Counted from the first letter of the stretch, positions 33,067-41,679 are shown. The stretch: 64,000 nucleotides of DNA from Streptomyces sp. R28 (GCF_041052385.1 NZ_CP163439.1:1787001-1851000); one strand, 5' to 3'. Notes: generated by a model from the letters alone, not told the origin. Translations and numbers: made by a program.

Positions 33067-33984
33067 TCAGTACGGGGCACCGACAGGCCAGGGTGGGCTG
33101 CTGGGTTCGCTCACTGTCCATCGGCTGTACGGCGCGCCGACGGTGACGTCGATGTCCTCGTCGGCGCCGGCTGTGGCGAGCGGCCTTGCGGTGTCGGTCT
33201 CTACGGCCGACCCGAGGGCGGCGCTCTTGGCGCCTGCCAGTGGCTGCGCTTCCTCGCCGGATCCAGCTGGGCCGAGGGTTCGGCTCTTCGTGCCAGCGAT
33301 GGCCTGCACGGTCTCGGTTTCCAGCGTGATGCCGAGCGTGGCTGCCTTCGTGCCGGTCAGGGGCTGTGCCGCCTCGTTGGCCGATGCGGGGCTGAGCGTG
33401 GCCGTCTTGGTGCCTGTCAGCGACTGTGCCGTCTCGGTTTCACCTGCGGTGCCGAGGGTGGCGCCAGCGGTCACATCTGCTGCAGTGAAGTCATCGAAGC
33501 GGATCAAGCTGGTCGATTCACTTCGGAGGCCGACGCTGGTGCCCGTCGCGACGCCGGTATCCGTGACGCTGATCCGCTCGATACCGTTGACGAACGCCTT
33601 GATCGTTGAGCCGACGGCCTGGACCTTCGCGACGTCCCCCGGTGAGGCTGCGGCAGCATAGGTGCCGATGACGCTGAAGGAACCTCCGACGACCGAGAAA
33701 AGGTCCCAGGTGCTGCCGTCGTTGCGCCACAGGTAGCCGTTGCTGATGGTGCTGTTCCCGCGGCACCACACGCCTTGACTCGCCGCCGTCGTCGCAGCGA
33801 TCGTGACCTGCGCGGAGTGATCGCTGCTGTCCATCGCTGCGGCGGCGCGCAGGATGATGGTTCCGCCGCTCGATCCGGGCGAGAGCTGGTTGGAGACGAT
33901 CGACCAGTCGCCGGAGACCTCGACCCAGCCAGCACCGAGGTCTGAGGTGTTGGCGCGGTTGAAGTCGTCCGTGAAGGCGGCCAC
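33067..33984 (-). CDS. Tail protein with LamG-like domain and five 20-residue repeats
   Basis: 305 residues. Residues 1-172 read as a concanavalin/LamG-type jelly roll (FTDDFNRANTSDLGAGWVEV, SVGLRSESTSLIRFDDFTAA), a usual carbohydrate-binding module at phage tail tips. Residues 175-274 are five tandem 20-residue repeats with consensus ATLG-x-ETETAQ-LTGTK. A short Pro-rich end follows. It lies upstream of the terminase, apart from the main tail cluster. Confidence 0.75.
   Translation of the reverse strand: MAAFTDDFNRANTSDLGAGWVEVSGDWSIVSNQLSPGSSGGTIILRAAAAMDSSDHSAQVTIAATTAASQGVWCRGNSTISNGYLWRNDGSTWDLFSVVGGSFSVIGTYAAAASPGDVAKVQAVGSTIKAFVNGIERISVTDTGVATGTSVGLRSESTSLIRFDDFTAADVTAGATLGTAGETETAQSLTGTKTATLSPASANEAAQPLTGTKAATLGITLETETVQAIAGTKSRTLGPAGSGEEAQPLAGAKSAALGSAVETDTARPLATAGADEDIDVTVGAPYSRWTVSEPSSPPWPVGAPY
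33163..33462 (-). repeat. Five in-frame 60-bp repeats inside a tail protein gene
   Basis: Five consecutive 20-codon units encode variants of ATLGTAGETETAQSLTGTKT. Unit length is exactly conserved while residues diverge, so copy number could change by recombination without breaking the frame. Confidence 0.75.
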
Positions 33985-34433
33985 TAGGCAGCCGAGCTGA
34001 CCCGCGCGAAGTCAGCGATCGTCAGGGTGAAGTTGTTGCCGTCCGGGGTGAGGGTCAGGTCGTGGAGGGTGATCGGCACGATGGTGGAGTCGGTTCCGGT
34101 GGTGGTGTCCGGGTCGAAGCAGATCAGCAGTTTCGAGATCGGGTTACCGGAGGCCGCTGTCCATGTCTGGTCGGCGATGTCCAGGGCGAGTCGATCGTTG
34201 GTGTCGTCGACGGTGACGGTGCACGCGGTGACCGTCTTCCTGCCCATGGTCGTCTGTTCGTTGGTGGTGCCGGATAGGAACGCGGCGAGGTCGTCCTTGT
34301 CGCGCAGGACGGAGTCGGCTTCCAGGCCCGCGGTTTCGATGGGGACCAGGATGAGTGCGGCGTTCCCGGTGCCGACCTGTTCGGCGTATCGCTTGAGGTA
34401 TCCGAGCGCGGCGTTCAGTACGAGGTTGGCCAC
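33984..34433 (-). CDS. Structural protein candidate, 149 residues
   Basis: GTG start with GGAG upstream. The sequence has an N-terminal helix (ANLVLNAALGYLKRYAEQVG) and a beta-rich part (VTACTVTVDDTNDRLALDIA, SKLLICFDPDTTTGTDSTIV). It is upstream of the LamG-repeat tail protein and probably a virion component. Confidence 0.65.
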   Translation of the reverse strand: MANLVLNAALGYLKRYAEQVGTGNAALILVPIETAGLEADSVLRDKDDLAAFLSGTTNEQTTMGRKTVTACTVTVDDTNDRLALDIADQTWTAASGNPISKLLICFDPDTTTGTDSTIVPITLHDLTLTPDGNNFTLTIADFARVSSAA

Positions 34434-34545
34434 GGCGGACTCCAATCGAGTGGGCGCCGCGTGGCGCGTGTCGGGGTCCCGCCGCCTGTGGCTGGGGCGC
34501 GTGCAGGCGGCGGGACGTCGGGGCCGCCGCCGAGTGGCCCCGAGA

Positions 34546-34758
34546 CTAGGCGGCGCGGTGCGCGCGGTCGCGGGTGTCCGCTTCGGCTTTGAGGACGTCG
34601 ATGGCGCGGAAGCGGGGTCGTCCTCGCCCGGGGTTGACGGGCTGGAGTTTGCCGCGGCACTTCCATTGGCGGATGACGCTGGGGTCGACTCCGGCCGCCT
34701 CAGCGGCTTCTGCGACGGTCCAGGTTTTGCGGGTGAGGTCTCCGTCCAGGTCGACCAT
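34546..34758 (-). CDS. MerR-like helix-turn-helix protein
   Basis: 70 residues: KTWTVAEAAEAAGVDPSVIR QWKCRGK and then LQPVNPGRGRPRFRAIDVLK. This is a MerR/HTH_17-type winged helix of the excisionase or small terminase-adjacent class. It lies between two terminator hairpins and may control the adjacent structural or transfer-like genes. Confidence 0.75.
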   Translation of the reverse strand: MVDLDGDLTRKTWTVAEAAEAAGVDPSVIRQWKCRGKLQPVNPGRGRPRFRAIDVLKAEADTRDRAHRAA

Positions 34759-34784
34759 GGGCGGTTCCTCCCTTGGGTATGCCG

Positions 34785-34815
34785 AAGGCCCCGCGCCGTG
34801 TGGCTGCGGGGCCTT
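34785..34815 (-). terminator. 10-bp stem terminator
   Basis: AAGGCCCCGC pairs with GCGGGGCCTT around an 11-base loop, between the gene at 34867 and the MerR-like gene. Confidence 0.7.
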
Positions 34816-34866
34816 GTGTGGGCATAGTGGTCCGTGCAGAAATGTGACACAGAATGACGATCACGG

Positions 34867-35607
34867 TCAAGCTGCTTGACGAATTGTGACCGCGCCTGCG
34901 AGCTCTCGGGTGTGCTGCTCGTACTCGGAGCGGCTGAGGAGGAGTTCGCACTCGGGGTTGCGGCAGGCGATGTACGTCTCGCCGTTACTGTGGGACAGCG
35001 TCTTGAGGTGACAGCGGGGGCACGAGGCGGTCATCTGTACGCGCGGGTTGTCGCGGTGGGTGAATAGCTGCGCGGACCTGTGCCAACTGGCGGCTTGGCC
35101 GCCCGGGTTGGCGTTGCCTGCGGTGTGGGGTTCGCTCGCGGCGGGGTGGTTTTGCATGGCCCAGTCCCAGTGTGTGAACAGGCTGTTGGCGATGCGGCGG
35201 ATGTGGTCGGCCTCGCGGGGTGCGGTGCTGCGGGCCGGGAGCCGGTCGGGGTGCCAGATGCGGCGCTGGATGAGGATGTCGGCCTGAAGTTCTGCCATTT
35301 CGCCGACTATGCGGTCGACGAGGAGCCGGGAGGCTTGTCCGGGCCAGGTGGCTACGGTGACGCGGCCGATCGTGCCGACGTTTTTGGCGGGGGTGCCTTC
35401 GAGGGCTTCGAGGAGTACGGCGTCGAGGAGTTCGGGGAGTTCTTCGAGCTGGTGCAGGCCGCGTTCGACGCAGTCGCCGCATTGGACGGGCTGGCCCCAG
35501 GACGGGGTGAGGTGGTGTTCGGTGCCGTCGGTTTCACGGAGGGCCTCGGATCGGCGCCAGGCGTTGTTGCAGGGGCCGGGGCAGGGGTGGGGCGTTTGGT
35601 CGTGCAC
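34867..35607 (-). CDS. Zinc-ribbon protein, 246 residues
   Basis: Cys pairs occur near the N-terminus (CPGPCNNAWR, VQCGDCVERGL) and C-terminus (SCPRCHLKTLSHSN, YIACRNPECELLLSRSEYE). The middle is helical (EMAELQADILIQRRIWHPDR). The layout suggests a DNA- or RNA-binding zinc protein. A GTG at 35607 has GAGGAG upstream. Related proteins are frequent in Streptomyces phages, but I cannot name a family. Confidence 0.7.
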   Translation of the reverse strand: MHDQTPHPCPGPCNNAWRRSEALRETDGTEHHLTPSWGQPVQCGDCVERGLHQLEELPELLDAVLLEALEGTPAKNVGTIGRVTVATWPGQASRLLVDRIVGEMAELQADILIQRRIWHPDRLPARSTAPREADHIRRIANSLFTHWDWAMQNHPAASEPHTAGNANPGGQAASWHRSAQLFTHRDNPRVQMTASCPRCHLKTLSHSNGETYIACRNPECELLLSRSEYEQHTRELAGAVTIRQAA

Positions 35608-35689
35608 GGCGGCTCCTCGGTGCGGCGGGGCTGCTGGTGACTCTGCGTTAAGTGTGCACCAAGGGGTTGACAACGCCGGGCAGCACGAA

Positions 35690-35712
35690 GGCCCCGACCG
35701 AGGGCCGGGGCC
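35690..35712 (-). terminator. Terminator hairpin
   Basis: GGCCCCG pairs with CGGGGCC around a 9-base loop, separating the transfer-like operon end (35731) from the zinc-ribbon gene. Confidence 0.6.
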
Positions 35713-35730
35713 AGGGCGGTGCGCGGTGGT

Positions 35731-35955
35731 TCAGGCGGCCTTGAGCTGTCGCTGCTCTGCCCCCGTGCACTCGTTGGCGTGGTGGATGGCCCACGTGGTG
35801 GCCTTCTGCTGGTAGTGGTCGAGGTCTTCGACGTCGGGGACGGTGTAGATGACGTTGTGGCCGTGGGGGCACCGTGCGGCGGCCAGCAGAGCGACGGTCA
35901 CGGCGGTGTTGGTGCCGTCGTAGGCGGCGGTGCTGTCGGGGATCGGGATGCGCAT
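35731..35955 (-). CDS. Hypothetical protein, 74 residues
   Basis: Sequence AVTVALLAAARCPHGHNVIY followed by DVEDLDHYQQKATTWAIHHA. It is the last gene of the leftward operon that starts with the HTH gene at 43586. No family was recognised. Confidence 0.55.
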   Translation of the reverse strand: MRIPIPDSTAAYDGTNTAVTVALLAAARCPHGHNVIYTVPDVEDLDHYQQKATTWAIHHANECTGAEQRQLKAA

Positions 35956-35960
35956 CGGGG

Positions 35961-36170
35961 TCAGCCTCGCTTCGGGTAGGTGTGGCCGGCGGGCGGGTAG
36001 GCGCCCTCGGCTGCGGCGGCTTTGTCGTTCATGAGGCCTTCCATGACGACGTCTTCGAAGTGGGCGGCGAGCCCGTTGGCGGACGCGCGGCCGAATGCGA
36101 AGTCGGCGGCGTCGAGGAGGGCTCGGGTTCGGCGGTCGTCGTCACGCGGGTTTTCGCGGCGGACACTCAT
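35961..36170 (-). CDS. Hypothetical protein, 69 residues
   Basis: Helical (RALLDAADFAFGRASANGLA, FEDVVMEGLMNDKAAAAEGA). It is in the middle of the transfer-like operon and unassigned. Confidence 0.55.
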   Translation of the reverse strand: MSVRRENPRDDDRRTRALLDAADFAFGRASANGLAAHFEDVVMEGLMNDKAAAAEGAYPPAGHTYPKRG

Positions 36171-36172
36171 GA

Positions 36173-36688
36173 TCAGATTCCCTTCGCGTTCGCGGTTTGG
36201 GCGGCGTGGCCGAATGCGAGCAGGACGGGTGCGGGGCTGTTCTGGCTGGCATTCCAGCTGGGGATCGTCTCCGCGCCGGGGTCGAAGTGCTGCTGGATGA
36301 CGTCGAGGAGGAGTACGCAGGCGTCGTCCGCTTCACGGCGGGTGGCGGCTTCGAGGCGGATGGCGCGGATGGGGCAGATGGCGCCGGACTCGTCGAAGAG
36401 GTTGTCTCGGCACCAGCCGTCGGCCTCGATCCGGAGGCGGGCCCGATGAAGGACGTCGGCGATCGGGGTGTTGTAGAGGGTGGGTGTCGCGGTGGGGGTG
36501 AGCGGCACGACCTCGGCGGTGTCGGTGACGGGGTCGGCGCTGGCGATGTGGGCCGTGTTGACCGCGAACGCGACGGCGGCCTCGTCGAGGCGGGCGTCCA
36601 TCTCGACGCCGAGTAGCGCGAGTCGGGTTTCGAGGTCGAGTGCGGGGGTGGGCCGCGAGCTTGCCGCGATGAGCGTGTGCGTGGTCAT
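36173..36688 (-). CDS. DUF6197-like protein
   Basis: 171 residues. The segment VLHRARLRIEADGWCRDNLF followed by GAICPIRAIRLEAATRREAD resembles the DUF6197 family, common on actinomycete plasmids, phages and integrative elements. The ATG overlaps the previous stop. The function is unknown. Confidence 0.6.
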   Translation of the reverse strand: MTTHTLIAASSRPTPALDLETRLALLGVEMDARLDEAAVAFAVNTAHIASADPVTDTAEVVPLTPTATPTLYNTPIADVLHRARLRIEADGWCRDNLFDESGAICPIRAIRLEAATRREADDACVLLLDVIQQHFDPGAETIPSWNASQNSPAPVLLAFGHAAQTANAKGI

Positions 36689-36864
36689 CGCTTGGCCTTG
36701 CCGTCGCCGCGGCACTCCGGGCAGTCGACCTTGCGCTGGACGCCGCCGAAGGCGGTCCAGTTGGCGCCCTTGCCGGAGCAGTGCCAGCACAGGCCGCGGG
36801 CACGGGCTTCACTCGGCGAGAGGGTGCCGTTCTGCGCCTCCCACTGCTGGTCGGTCATTGGCAT
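36685..36864 (-). CDS. DnaJ-type zinc-finger protein, 59 residues
   Basis: Two CxxC motifs with glycine spacing (LCWHCSGKGANW, DCPECRGDGKAKR) match the CxxCxGxG zinc finger of DnaJ-like proteins without a J domain. GGAG precedes the ATG at 36864, and the end overlaps the next gene. Confidence 0.7.
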   Translation of the reverse strand: MPMTDQQWEAQNGTLSPSEARARGLCWHCSGKGANWTAFGGVQRKVDCPECRGDGKAKR

Positions 36865-37109
36865 GATGGTGATCTCCTGGTTCGGTCTGATTCGGGCTGG
36901 GAGGGATGGGGCGCCCCTGATTGCTGGCAGGCGGGAAGGGGCGCCCCGGCTGAGTTAGCCGCGCTGGCGGCGATGTCGTCGTGCGTGGCCCCGGCATCGA
37001 GGGCCCGCTTCATGGCCTCCATCGGAATGCGCGGGTCGGTGAGGCAGTCCGACCCTCCGTGGGTGATCACCTCGCGGGCGGCTTCCTGTACGGCCTGCTG
37101 TCGGTCCAT
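36855..37109 (-). CDS. Hypothetical protein, 84 residues
   Basis: AGGAAGG precedes the ATG. The N-terminal half (QAVQEAAREVITHGGSDCLT, MEAMKRALDAGATHDDIAAS) is helical; the end is Ser/Pro-rich. Unassigned. Confidence 0.55.
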   Translation of the reverse strand: MDRQQAVQEAAREVITHGGSDCLTDPRIPMEAMKRALDAGATHDDIAASAANSAGAPLPACQQSGAPHPSQPESDRTRRSPSCQ

Positions 37110-37144
37110 GTCGCGTCCTTCCTGTGGATTGGTTTCGGGCGGGT

Positions 37145-37573
37145 CTAGAACCAGCTGTGTCGGCGCCTGGGCTTGGGTTCGCCGCCGCGGCCCTGCCGGG
37201 TGTGGGGGTCGCTGCTGTCCTTGACCCGCTTCTCCAGCCCGCGGATCTCGGATTCGTCGAGGGGGCCGCGGTAGTCGTTGGAGCCGAGCGGTGCACCAAC
37301 CTGCGGGGCCGGGTCAGCGATGTTGCGGACGCCGCGCGGCGGGGCGTCGTAGACCGGGCCGTAGTTCTGGCACAGCTGGACGGCATCCATGGACCCCGAG
37401 GCGGGGGTATTGGTGAACGGGCGGCGGTAGTCGAACACGTACTCGCTGTACAGCTCGGGGTCCTCGTAGGGGGCGATGTTCTGGGCGACCTTCATGACGA
37501 CGTAGTAGGGCCGTCCGAGCTCGACCTCGCGGGCGAACTTCTTCGCCTGGTGGGGCTGCCAAGTACGGGGCAT
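37145..37573 (-). CDS. Hypothetical protein next to the TraB-like gene, 142 residues
   Basis: Starts MPRTWQPHQAKKFAREVELG and has a Tyr/Pro-rich middle (YSEYVFDYRRPFTNTPASGS) and a basic tail. GAGGAG precedes the ATG. It lies 216 bp after the TraB-like gene across the repeat region, so it may have its own promoter. Confidence 0.6.
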   Translation of the reverse strand: MPRTWQPHQAKKFAREVELGRPYYVVMKVAQNIAPYEDPELYSEYVFDYRRPFTNTPASGSMDAVQLCQNYGPVYDAPPRGVRNIADPAPQVGAPLGSNDYRGPLDESEIRGLEKRVKDSSDPHTRQGRGGEPKPRRRHSWF

Positions 37574-37696
37574 GAGTGGGTCTCCTCTTCGGTTGCTTTG
37601 CACTGGTTTGGGCGGTTTGGTAGATGGTCAACACCCGGTCGATGTCGTCTTTGCGGTGGTATGCGGCCCGGTCGAGGATGTGACTGCCTGGCCGAC

Positions 37697-37781
37697 CGAC
37701 CGGATCGCCGCATAGCCCGACCGGGCGACATACCGGGGCGTATCGGGTCAAGACCAGGCGCCGACCGGGTCTCGACCGGGT
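37697..37781. repeat. CGACCGGG short repeats directly after the TraB-like gene
   Basis: CGACCGG occurs at 37697-37703, CGACCGGG at 37718-37725, and CGACCGGGT at 37762-37770 and 37773-37781, with a TACCGGGG variant at 37731. They fill the 37574-37789 gap. Streptomyces TraB proteins are known to load on 8-bp repeats in a clt locus near traB, and these occupy the same position. Confidence 0.6.
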
Positions 37782-37789
37782 GTTTTGCC

Positions 37790-39859
37790 CTACTTGCGGA
37801 GGGCCTCGGTGAGCTGCTCCCGGGTGTAGCCGTTCGGGTTCGCCATGCCATCGAGAGGGCCGAGCTTGCGTGTGGTGCCCGCGTTCGCTTCCCGCAGCTG
37901 CGTCTGCAGGTTGGCGGGGGTCAGATCGCGGTAGCGCAGCCCATGGTGGAGTTGAAGAAGTTCCACCAGGCGCTGGGTGCGGATACGGTCGACACCGTCG
38001 TGGTCCATGACCATGAGGCAGTCGGAGAGCAGCATCTTGTGCGCAGCGGCAGCCTGGTCGGCCTTGCCGTACTCGGCGGCGAACCCGGTCAGGGTGCCGG
38101 TGTCGATGCGCAGCTGACGGCCTCGCAGGCAGATCTCCCGGAACTCGGGGATCGTCATGAAGTCCGTCTTCAGCGTCACGTGCCCCTCCTCGCCGCCCTG
38201 GTCCAGAACAACGACACCCTTCTGCGAATCGAGCAGCATGTGCGGTGCCGCGCCCGCGGCGACGGCGTCGTCACCGAGGACCATCCTGGAGCTGGAAGCG
38301 CCCTTGACGCGGAAGCAGGCGCGCTTGCGGCACACCTCCCGCAGCAGCGTCGGCACGCTGGTGGCGTCCGGGCGTTGGGTGATGAACAGGCCCATGCCGC
38401 CCACGTACCGGCTGACCCGCACGAACCGGGCCATCGTCTCAACGAGGACGTCCTTGCCGCTGCGCCCCCGGTCCTTGCTGTCCGGATCGTCATCCGGCTT
38501 GATCTTCATCATGGCGGCGGCGTCCAGGAGCTCCTGCAGCTCGTCCACGACCAACAGCGTCAGGCCGCGCTTCCACTCCTTCGCCAGCTCAGGCGTGAGC
38601 TTGCCCTCGGGGCAGCGCTCCGGGTGCTCCTCAGAGAGCTCCTCCAGGCGCTGACCGATCTTCTGCATGTCGGCGATCAGTCCGTTGAGCAGGTCCAGGA
38701 AGGCAAGGATCTTCTCGGGGGTATTGCCGGCGACGTAGGAGTGGGCGAACTGCTTGGTGCCGACCCAGTCGGGTCCGGCCTTGCCTGTGGCGACGTGGAC
38801 GGTCATGTGCGGGTCGAGTGCGGCGGGGGCGGTCACGAGGCGGGCCAGGAAGCTCTTGCCGTAGTCGGGCAGCCCCCCCAGGAGGATGGAGCACCACACC
38901 AGTTCCAGGACGTGCCGGGCACCACGGGCGTCGGTGCCCAGCGGCACGCCGTATTGCCAGAAGTCCAGGCGGTCCGCGGTGAGCAGCGGGGAAGGCACCG
39001 GCTTGGAGCCGTAGGGGTTGGCCTCGTTGGCGACCCACAGGACGAAGCGCCCTTCGTGGCCTTCCTCGGACGCGTCGGCATGCATCTCGATCTGGGACTT
39101 CTTCACCCGCAGCGCCGAGGCCAGTTCCTCCGCGCGCGAGATGGCGGTCGACGCTTTCATGCCGCCGGGCAGCTCGATTGTGGCCGTCCATCCGGGGCCA
39201 GCGGGCCGGATGATGCCGACGAGGCGTGTCTCGTCGCGCTGAGCGTCGTTGATGATGCTGGCCTTGACCAGGGCGGAGACGAGGTCGGCCTCGCCGCGGA
39301 TCTCAGTCTCGCCCCGCGGCACCGAGGCAGTCGTGTCGCCGATCGGGTCGGGCTCTGCGCCGCCGGAACGGTCGCGGCCGTGGAAGGCGCCGAGCCCCCA
39401 GGCGCTGAGTCCAGCGATGAGGTCGATCCACAGGCTGCCAGTGACTGCGCCGAAGCTGACTCCCCCGGCTACCGCCCCAGCCACGCCAGCGCTCTTCGTT
39501 GCGAAAGCTTTGCGGTGCTGCTTGTAGTCGGCGCGGTAGCCATCGGCGAGCCGCTTCAGGTGGGCTTCTTGGTTGACGTCGCCGGCCGCATCGCGCACTG
39601 CCCGGTCTGCTGAGGCGATCAGCTGGGGATAGTGGTTGTGGTAGCGGTCGAGCCAGCGGCGACCGAGCTGCCGGTAGCCGCGGAGGGTGTGCGGCAGCAG
39701 CGTCAGGTTGGCCACGCGGTTGGTGCGGTCGGCGATCGTGCGGGCCGACTCGATCCACGTCGGACGATCCGTCTCAATCGGAGCCTTGAAGGCGGTCGGT
39801 CCGGGGGTGTCCTTGACGAGCATCAGCGGCGGACGCTCATCGCTCAGCGGGGTGGCCAT
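37790..39859 (-). CDS. TraB/FtsK-like DNA translocase
   Basis: 689 residues. A hydrophobic stretch at about 124-158 anchors the protein in the membrane. The FtsK/SpoIIIE motor domain has Walker A GGLPDYGKSF (328-337) and Walker B LTLLVVDE (433-440), followed by LFITQRPDATSVPTLLREVC, the sensor segment of this family. The C-terminal HHGLRYRDLTPANLQTQLRE plus NPNGYTREQLTEAL looks like the winged-helix DNA-reading domain. In Streptomyces such proteins move double-stranded DNA in conjugation; some phages also carry them. It is 9 bp after the Spd-like gene. Confidence 0.85.
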   Translation of the reverse strand: MATPLSDERPPLMLVKDTPGPTAFKAPIETDRPTWIESARTIADRTNRVANLTLLPHTLRGYRQLGRRWLDRYHNHYPQLIASADRAVRDAAGDVNQEAHLKRLADGYRADYKQHRKAFATKSAGVAGAVAGGVSFGAVTGSLWIDLIAGLSAWGLGAFHGRDRSGGAEPDPIGDTTASVPRGETEIRGEADLVSALVKASIINDAQRDETRLVGIIRPAGPGWTATIELPGGMKASTAISRAEELASALRVKKSQIEMHADASEEGHEGRFVLWVANEANPYGSKPVPSPLLTADRLDFWQYGVPLGTDARGARHVLELVWCSILLGGLPDYGKSFLARLVTAPAALDPHMTVHVATGKAGPDWVGTKQFAHSYVAGNTPEKILAFLDLLNGLIADMQKIGQRLEELSEEHPERCPEGKLTPELAKEWKRGLTLLVVDELQELLDAAAMMKIKPDDDPDSKDRGRSGKDVLVETMARFVRVSRYVGGMGLFITQRPDATSVPTLLREVCRKRACFRVKGASSSRMVLGDDAVAAGAAPHMLLDSQKGVVVLDQGGEEGHVTLKTDFMTIPEFREICLRGRQLRIDTGTLTGFAAEYGKADQAAAAHKMLLSDCLMVMDHDGVDRIRTQRLVELLQLHHGLRYRDLTPANLQTQLREANAGTTRKLGPLDGMANPNGYTREQLTEALRK

Positions 39860-39868
39860 CTGACGCTC

Positions 39869-41008
39869 CTAGTGGTGGTGGCCGTTGACGGCGGCGTGAT
39901 TGCGGGCGGTGTCGGCTGCGGCGACCTTCGCCGCGGTGTGGAAGCGGGGGGTGTCGCCCTTCTTCCGGACGGGCGGAACGGGCTTTGTGCGGGCCCCCTT
40001 GGGTGCGTCCTTCTGGCTCCCCCCAGGCACCCTCTTGGAGGTCGGGGGGACTTGGGTCGCCACCTGCGAAGATCCAGACAGGGAGAGCAGCGCTGAGGGC
40101 GCGGGGTGAAGGCGTTCCAGCAGGCGCCCGCGTGCACTTATCGGAGCCCCGTTCGCTTCGTCCATCGCGGCCGCCAGCGACTGCCGGGAGGCAAGCTGCT
40201 GCGCGTGCAGCGCCGGCGTCATGCAGGGGCTGCTGGTGCCGTAGAAGATCTCCCAGGCGGACGCGAACGCGTCCTCGAACTGGAGGGTCCCGAACGGCGC
40301 GGCGGACACCAGCCGGCGGGCCAGCTTCACGACGTCCTTGTGGTCCCGGTACCGCTTCCCTTCATGCTTCTTGCGGGCCTTCTCATCGGCCTGCTTCTTC
40401 GAGTCGACCGTGGACGCGGTCAGCGTGAGCACCCACTGCCGGACTTCGAAGAACAACGGGCCAAGCATCGTCACCGCGGCAAGTCCCCAGCCGACTGCGG
40501 CAGCATCGGCTGCGCTGAGACCGTGGCTTTCAAGGCTGAGCCCGTAGCCAAGGTTGATGCGGGCGGCGTACCCGGCCGCCGACATCGCTAGGCCGCGCAT
40601 CAGCCACCGCACCCAGGCGGGAAGCTTCCGCTCATCGGCGTAGGCGACGCCAGCGTTCATCACCCAGGCGGCGCCTTCGAGGGCGAACGGGATCGGCAGC
40701 AGCATCAGGCTGATCCCGGCGAAGTGCATGATCTGCGCGGGCAGTGACGCCGCGGCCGAGGCGAGCACCAGGGCGAGGGTGCCCTTGCGGTAGACGTTGC
40801 CGGGGGTGAGGGTCTTCTCCCGGCGTGCGGCGCGAGCCTGGCGGCGGGCCGCCTTGTCGCGGCGCTCCTGTGCCTTTTCGTCGCGTCGTTCCTTCTTGGA
40901 CTCTCGGCGCTCGTCGCGGCGCAGCTGAGCCTGGAACGCCTGGGTCTTCCGGCGCTCCTCGGCCTCCGCTGCATTGTCGCGGCGGCGCTCTTCTCGCCAG
41001 CTGCTCAC
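39869..41008 (-). CDS. Spd-like multi-span membrane protein
   Basis: 379 residues. A highly charged coiled coil (residues 1-70, RRDERRESKKERRDEKAQER) is followed by about four membrane spans (LALVLASAAASLPAQIMHFA, LMRGLAMSAAGYAARI, AVGWGLAAVTMLGPLFFEV) and a basic, Pro-rich cytoplasmic tail. It precedes the TraB-like gene in the same operon. The layout matches spread (Spd) or DUF2637-type proteins of actinomycete conjugative elements. Confidence 0.65.
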   Translation of the reverse strand: MSSWREERRRDNAAEAEERRKTQAFQAQLRRDERRESKKERRDEKAQERRDKAARRQARAARREKTLTPGNVYRKGTLALVLASAAASLPAQIMHFAGISLMLLPIPFALEGAAWVMNAGVAYADERKLPAWVRWLMRGLAMSAAGYAARINLGYGLSLESHGLSAADAAAVGWGLAAVTMLGPLFFEVRQWVLTLTASTVDSKKQADEKARKKHEGKRYRDHKDVVKLARRLVSAAPFGTLQFEDAFASAWEIFYGTSSPCMTPALHAQQLASRQSLAAAMDEANGAPISARGRLLERLHPAPSALLSLSGSSQVATQVPPTSKRVPGGSQKDAPKGARTKPVPPVRKKGDTPRFHTAAKVAAADTARNHAAVNGHHH

Positions 41009-41032
41009 GATGACCGGTGTCCTTTCAGGTCT

Positions 41033-41221
41033 CTAGCGGCGGTGGTTGTGGCGGAACCCGAAGGGCCCCGGGAGATCGACTGAAGTGGTGCGGCGCCCGG
41101 TCGACGAGATCGTGTGGCGCGGGCCCTTGCCGCCGCCCAACGTGATCGACCAGCTGCGCCGGTTGATGTTGAGTCGGACGCCGGGCAGGATCCGGAAGCT
41201 CTTACGGAACGTGATCGGCAT
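41033..41221 (-). CDS. DUF4236-like small protein
   Basis: 62 residues starting MPITFRKSFRILPGVRLNIN with GPRHTISSTGRRTTSVDLPG, the characteristic DUF4236 pattern. The function is unknown. The start overlaps the previous stop (TGATG). Confidence 0.7.
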   Translation of the reverse strand: MPITFRKSFRILPGVRLNINRRSWSITLGGGKGPRHTISSTGRRTTSVDLPGPFGFRHNHRR

Positions 41222-41460
41222 CAGGCACCGCCCGACCAGTCGACGGAGCCCTTGCCGTTGCGGCGCTCGTAGTCGGCCCAGAACGCGGCGTCGCGCTCGC
41301 TGCTGGCCCGGCGGGCGTTCCGCCAGCCCTCGTCCAAGTTGGCGCGGATCCGCTCGTGCCGCTCACGGTCCTTGCGGGCGGCACGGGACTCGCGCGGTGC
41401 GGGGGTGCTGGTGGCGCCAGCGGTGTCGGACTTCGGGTACTTCGGGGTCAACCAGCCCAT
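41221..41460 (-). CDS. Charged helical protein, 79 residues
   Basis: Arg/Glu-rich helix (ARKDRERHERIRANLDEGWR) and an aromatic end (AAFWADYERRNGKGSVDWSG). It is upstream of the DUF4236 and Spd-like genes. Unassigned. Confidence 0.55.
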   Translation of the reverse strand: MGWLTPKYPKSDTAGATSTPAPRESRAARKDRERHERIRANLDEGWRNARRASSERDAAFWADYERRNGKGSVDWSGGA

Positions 41461-41478
41461 GACGGGCTCCTCTCAGAG

Positions 41479-41679
41479 TTAGGCGGTGGCGGTCTTGGGG
41501 GCGGGCCGGTGCTTCAGCCACGCCACGACCGCAGCCAGCAGGAGCACAGGCCCCGGGATCGCGGCGATGACGGCACCCAGGCCGGTGAACGTGAGCTCGA
41601 CCGGCGCGGCAGCCGACGGCCACAGACCGCAAACCAGCAGATAGAGGGCGAGCAACGCCCAGGCGATGACACGGAGCAT
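41479..41679 (-). CDS. Two-span membrane protein, 66 residues
   Basis: Two hydrophobic spans (VIAWALLALYLLVCGLWPSA, AVIAAIPGPVLLLAAVVAWL) and a short basic tail. Small membrane proteins of this kind accompany tra/spd genes in conjugative elements. The next 159 bases to the right show nothing recognisable. Confidence 0.65.
   Translation of the reverse strand: MLRVIAWALLALYLLVCGLWPSAAAPVELTFTGLGAVIAAIPGPVLLLAAVVAWLKHRPAPKTATA

Noticed and set aside
37124..39613. 829-codon open frame on the plus strand opposite the TraB-like gene
   Set aside because: A GC-rich shadow frame; the minus strand has the Walker motifs and a coherent operon.
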